Shown here piece by piece: positions 61,451 through 64,000 of a DNA stretch of 64,000 nt. A model generated the notes under the pieces. The model searched no databases and was not told the origin of the DNA. It saw nothing but the letters and a program-made list of their open reading frames with translations. Numbering within the stretch: position 1 is the first letter of the stretch; each line of letters starts with the position of its first letter. This DNA comes from Phycisphaerae bacterium (GTDB lineage Bacteria > Planctomycetota > Phycisphaerae > UBA1845): assembly GCA_029260015.1 (NCBI GenBank), contig JAJDEB010000023.1, forward strand, positions 419,457 through 483,456. The letters are read 5' to 3'. The translations under genes were made by a program, and so were the position numbers.

Positions 61451-64000
61451 TCAATCGCCTTCACTGGTTATCAGTGATTGTACGCGTTCAACCAAGGTGG
61501 AAGGTCCGAACGGTTTTTGCAGGAGTTGGGTCACACCGCCTTCGACACCCTTCGTGTCGAGATGGTCGGCAGAGTAACCCGAGACGAACAGTACGCGGGC
61601 ATTCGGATGATTCTCCACGAGCTTCTCGGCAAGTTCGCTTCCGCTCATTCCAGGCATGACCACATCGGTAATGAGCAGGTCGATCGGGCCATCATGACGG
61701 GCAGCCACCTCCAGCGCAGCGTCGCCACTGTCCGATTCGATCACAGTGAAACCAGCCGCTTTGAGCGCCTTGCACATCACGCTTCGAACCATTGGCTCAT
61801 CTTCGCATAAGAGGATGCACGCGTCTGATCGCTCTGTGATTCTTGCAGGATGGCGACGTGCGGACAATTCTGCGTGATCGATCGCAGGAAAACATACCCT
61901 GAATGTCGTCCCGGCACCTGGGGATGTATCAACTCTCAAGAATCCATTCGACTGTTTGACGATGCCGTACACCATCGACAAACCGAGCCCGGTTCCCTTA
62001 CCGACGGGCTTCGTCGTAAAGAAGGGTTCGAACACATGCTCCAGCGTTTCCGGTGACATACCAGTGCCATTGTCTGTCACTGAGAGCTGCACATAGCGCC
62101 CCGGTAATGCGTCGTCAAATCCGGGCACGGGCATACCCTGCAATTCGACATTTCCGAGTTCGATCGTGAGTGGGCCTCCGTCCGGCATGGAATCGACCGC
62201 GTTGACCACGAGATTCATCACGATTTGTTCCAACTGTCCGGAATCGGCATGGATCATGCTGACATCGGAATCGGTCTGGACTTTCAGGTCGATATGCTCG
62301 CCGATCAATCGCCGCAGCAGTGCATTCATCTCTGTCAACGTAACTCGCGGATCGATCACTTCAGGACGCAGAATCTCCCGCCGGCTAAACGCGAGCAACT
62401 GCCGCGTCAACGTCGCCGCATGATTGCCCGCCAACTGAATTTCGCCAATACCGGCTTGTATGCGATCGACCAATTCACTCTTGGGTGAATCGCCTAAGAG
62501 TTGGATCATTGCTTCGGAGTTGCCGAGGATTGCAGTCAAGAGGTTGTTAAAGTCGTGGGCAACTCCGCCTGCAAGTTGCCCAACAGCTTCCATCTTGTGC
62601 GACTGGCGAAGCTGGGCTTCCAATTCAATGCGTTTCTTTTCAGCCCGCTTGCGCTCCGTGACATCTTGGGTGATGCCCATGATGCGGACAACGCTGCCGT
62701 CGTCGTCAAGAATCGGAACGAACGATGAGGCCAGAATCAGCCCATTGACCGACTCAAATTCGAACTCCGACGACTCACCCTTTTGGGCTGCATCCAGGTA
62801 ACCGCCAATTCTTGGCCGATCTGCTTCGGCTATCACATCCAGATACGCAATACCCACAACATCTTTCTCGCACGTCGCAGTCATCATCTTGATACCTGCG
62901 GAATTCATCGAGATGATCCGCCCGGATGTATCTACTTGATGAATGCAATACGGTGCGTTCTCGACGAGTGCCCGGTTCTCTTTTTCGCCCTTGCGCAATG
63001 CTTCTTCGGCTTGCTCGCGCTCGAATGCGAGCGCGGCAAGGTGCGCGAAGGATTCAATCAGCATCAATTCGCGTACCGTCGGCCGCTTTGGCTCATGATA
63101 GTAGAGAGCGAAAGTTCCAAGTACGTCGCCATCCGAGTTGCAAAATGGTTGTGACCAACACGCCCGCAAGCCGAATTCCGTTGCCGCAGCACGATAATCG
63201 TCCCACAACGGATCCGTCTGGATGTCTTCAACGATGACCCGTTCGTTAAGAAAGGCGGCTGTTCCACACGATCCTGACGACGCCCCGATGGGTGCCCCAT
63301 CAATTGCGTCGCAATATTCCTTGGGCAGATTTGGCGCAGCCCCGGTAAAGAGTCGCTGCCCGTCATCTTCTCTAAGAAGGAGAATAGACCCGACCATGCC
63401 GTCCGTTTGCTGTTCAAGGGTCAGAACGAGCGTCTCAAGAACCGATTGCAGCGGAACGCCGGAAATCATTTGCTCAAGGACTTGGTTTTGACCGGCACGA
63501 AGCGCATCCTGCAACTTGCGATCTGTAATATCGCGCGTGATACCCGCCGCTCGGATCACCTTTCCGTTGTCGTCGCGAATCAATGTACCTTGCGTGTTTA
63601 CAACGCGGAGTGTGCCGTTGGCCCGGATACTCCTCAACTCGTGATTTAAGTCACCCTCGCCCGTTAGGAATTTCTCAAAAGCGCTAACAACACGCTCTTT
63701 ATCGTCGGCATGAACGTACTCATACCAAATACTAGGATTTTCAAAGAGGTCTGCGACTGGCCTCTGAAAAATGCGCTCGTATGCTGTACTGATGTAGAGA
63801 AACTTGGGGTTTTGCGGGTCTTCGACATCGATAAGCCAAAAAATATCGTCGATGTACTCAGATATCTGAGAGAATCGGGCATTGCTTTCGCGAATCGCGG
63901 CTTCGGCTTCTTTCTGGGCAGTAATATCCACGCAAATGCCGAGCAGCGCAATGATCTTGTTCTGAGCGTTGCGGATGGGAATCTTGCTCGTCACAAGGGC
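61451..64000 (-). CDS. hybrid sensor histidine kinase, 5' end outside the window
   Basis: At least 849 residues; the frame is open to the window edge, and the first residues (IPIRNAQNKIIALLGICVDI, TAQKEAE) are the end of a PAS domain, so the true start lies beyond. Then PAS (ILNAR-type block with YISTAYERIFQRPV), GAF (about 190-330, ACWSQPF), PAS (about 345-460), HisKA with VAHDFNNLLTAI, HATPase with GTGMSPETLEHVFEPFFTT, and a receiver domain with ITDVVMPGMSG. No membrane helix appears in the visible part, so it may be cytoplasmic. A phosphorelay is expected from kinase to receiver. Confidence 0.93.
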   Translation of the reverse strand, partial: ALVTSKIPIRNAQNKIIALLGICVDITAQKEAEAAIRESNARFSQISEYIDDIFWLIDVEDPQNPKFLYISTAYERIFQRPVADLFENPSIWYEYVHADDKERVVSAFEKFLTGEGDLNHELRSIRANGTLRVVNTQGTLIRDDNGKVIRAAGITRDITDRKLQDALRAGQNQVLEQMISGVPLQSVLETLVLTLEQQTDGMVGSILLLREDDGQRLFTGAAPNLPKEYCDAIDGAPIGASSGSCGTAAFLNERVIVEDIQTDPLWDDYRAAATEFGLRACWSQPFCNSDGDVLGTFALYYHEPKRPTVRELMLIESFAHLAALAFEREQAEEALRKGEKENRALVENAPYCIHQVDTSGRIISMNSAGIKMMTATCEKDVVGIAYLDVIAEADRPRIGGYLDAAQKGESSEFEFESVNGLILASSFVPILDDDGSVVRIMGITQDVTERKRAEKKRIELEAQLRQSHKMEAVGQLAGGVAHDFNNLLTAILGNSEAMIQLLGDSPKSELVDRIQAGIGEIQLAGNHAATLTRQLLAFSRREILRPEVIDPRVTLTEMNALLRRLIGEHIDLKVQTDSDVSMIHADSGQLEQIVMNLVVNAVDSMPDGGPLTIELGNVELQGMPVPGFDDALPGRYVQLSVTDNGTGMSPETLEHVFEPFFTTKPVGKGTGLGLSMVYGIVKQSNGFLRVDTSPGAGTTFRVCFPAIDHAELSARRHPARITERSDACILLCEDEPMVRSVMCKALKAAGFTVIESDSGDAALEVAARHDGPIDLLITDVVMPGMSGSELAEKLVENHPNARVLFVSGYSADHLDTKGVEGGVTQLLQKPFGPSTLVERVQSLITSEGD

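Noticed and set aside
1-64000. Phage or integrative element across the window
   Set aside because: No integrase, capsid, tail or tRNA attachment site is visible; only the 7-9.4 kb patch looks transferred.

Overview
The window looks like chromosomal DNA of a Planctomycetota bacterium, probably near the Phycisphaerae. The evidence is indirect and comes from gene families. Three secreted proteins end in dockerin-like calcium-loop pairs. Several membrane proteins carry the planctomycete-type C-x2-CGY-(D/N/S)-L ... CPECG zinc ribbon. ECF sigma factors sit beside Hanks-type serine/threonine kinases. There is also a PEP-CTERM protein, DUF1111 multihaem-like proteins and many acidic lipoproteins. There is no rRNA, tRNA or CRISPR array that I can support, so the lineage remains an inference.

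Layout. 0.3-7.0 kb: secreted or exported proteins (a PKD-rich TIGR03790-like lipoprotein, a CAP-domain lipoprotein, a TPR/beta-barrel protein), an EEP-family nuclease/phosphatase and a methyltransferase. 7.0-9.4 kb: a small accessory patch built of gene remnants (an Rhs/YD-repeat piece, a barstar-like immunity gene, a two-gene unit of unknown function, a DUF2726 piece) separated by copies of a 16-bp core repeat and bounded by REP-like palindromes. 9.4-9.8 kb: no protein gene, but a strong minus-strand terminator and inverted repeats that suggest a small RNA. 9.8-15.7 kb: an ECF sigma factor, a STAS-like protein, a kinase fused to an anti-sigma-type zinc finger and to an FGE/SUMF1 domain, and two coupled lipoproteins, one a metzincin-type protease. 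15.7-25.3 kb: a DUF4097-type lipoprotein with HNG repeats, an orphan CoA-transferase alpha subunit, zinc-ribbon and RPF(V/I)GSP membrane proteins with a decayed third copy, a PEP-CTERM protein and a TPR lipoprotein.

25.5-30.1 kb: an ECF sigma factor with a cysteine-bearing tail, followed by a co-directional run that reads as persulfide/sulfite handling: MBL-rhodanese-rhodanese, YgaP-like rhodanese, TauE/SafE exporter, AhpD-like protein and DUF488. 30.3-36.9 kb: an FG-GAP/dockerin protein, a translationally coupled ECF sigma factor and kinase, a NodB-type deacetylase and a hemerythrin-like protein. 36.9-44.3 kb, minus strand: a compact chemotaxis operon cheA-cheW-cheD-HDOD-cheY-cheX-cheR-cheB with no receptor gene in view. 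44.8-49.8 kb: a tandem-duplicated four-haem DUF1111 protein divergent from a single-unit relative and a beta-propeller-like lipoprotein. 49.8-64 kb: two small zinc-ribbon membrane proteins, an FAD monooxygenase, a double SGNH hydrolase, an astacin-type protease, a DUF1801 protein, a DEAD-box helicase, a GH18-dockerin protein and a hybrid sensor kinase cut by the window edge.

Together the genes suggest a bacterium that senses its surface (chemotaxis, kinases with outside domains, ECF sigma factors) and exports many polymer-active or surface-bound proteins. The least explained parts are the fragment patch at 7.0-9.4 kb, the candidate RNA at 9.4-9.7 kb and the sigma-STAS-kinase-FGE locus.
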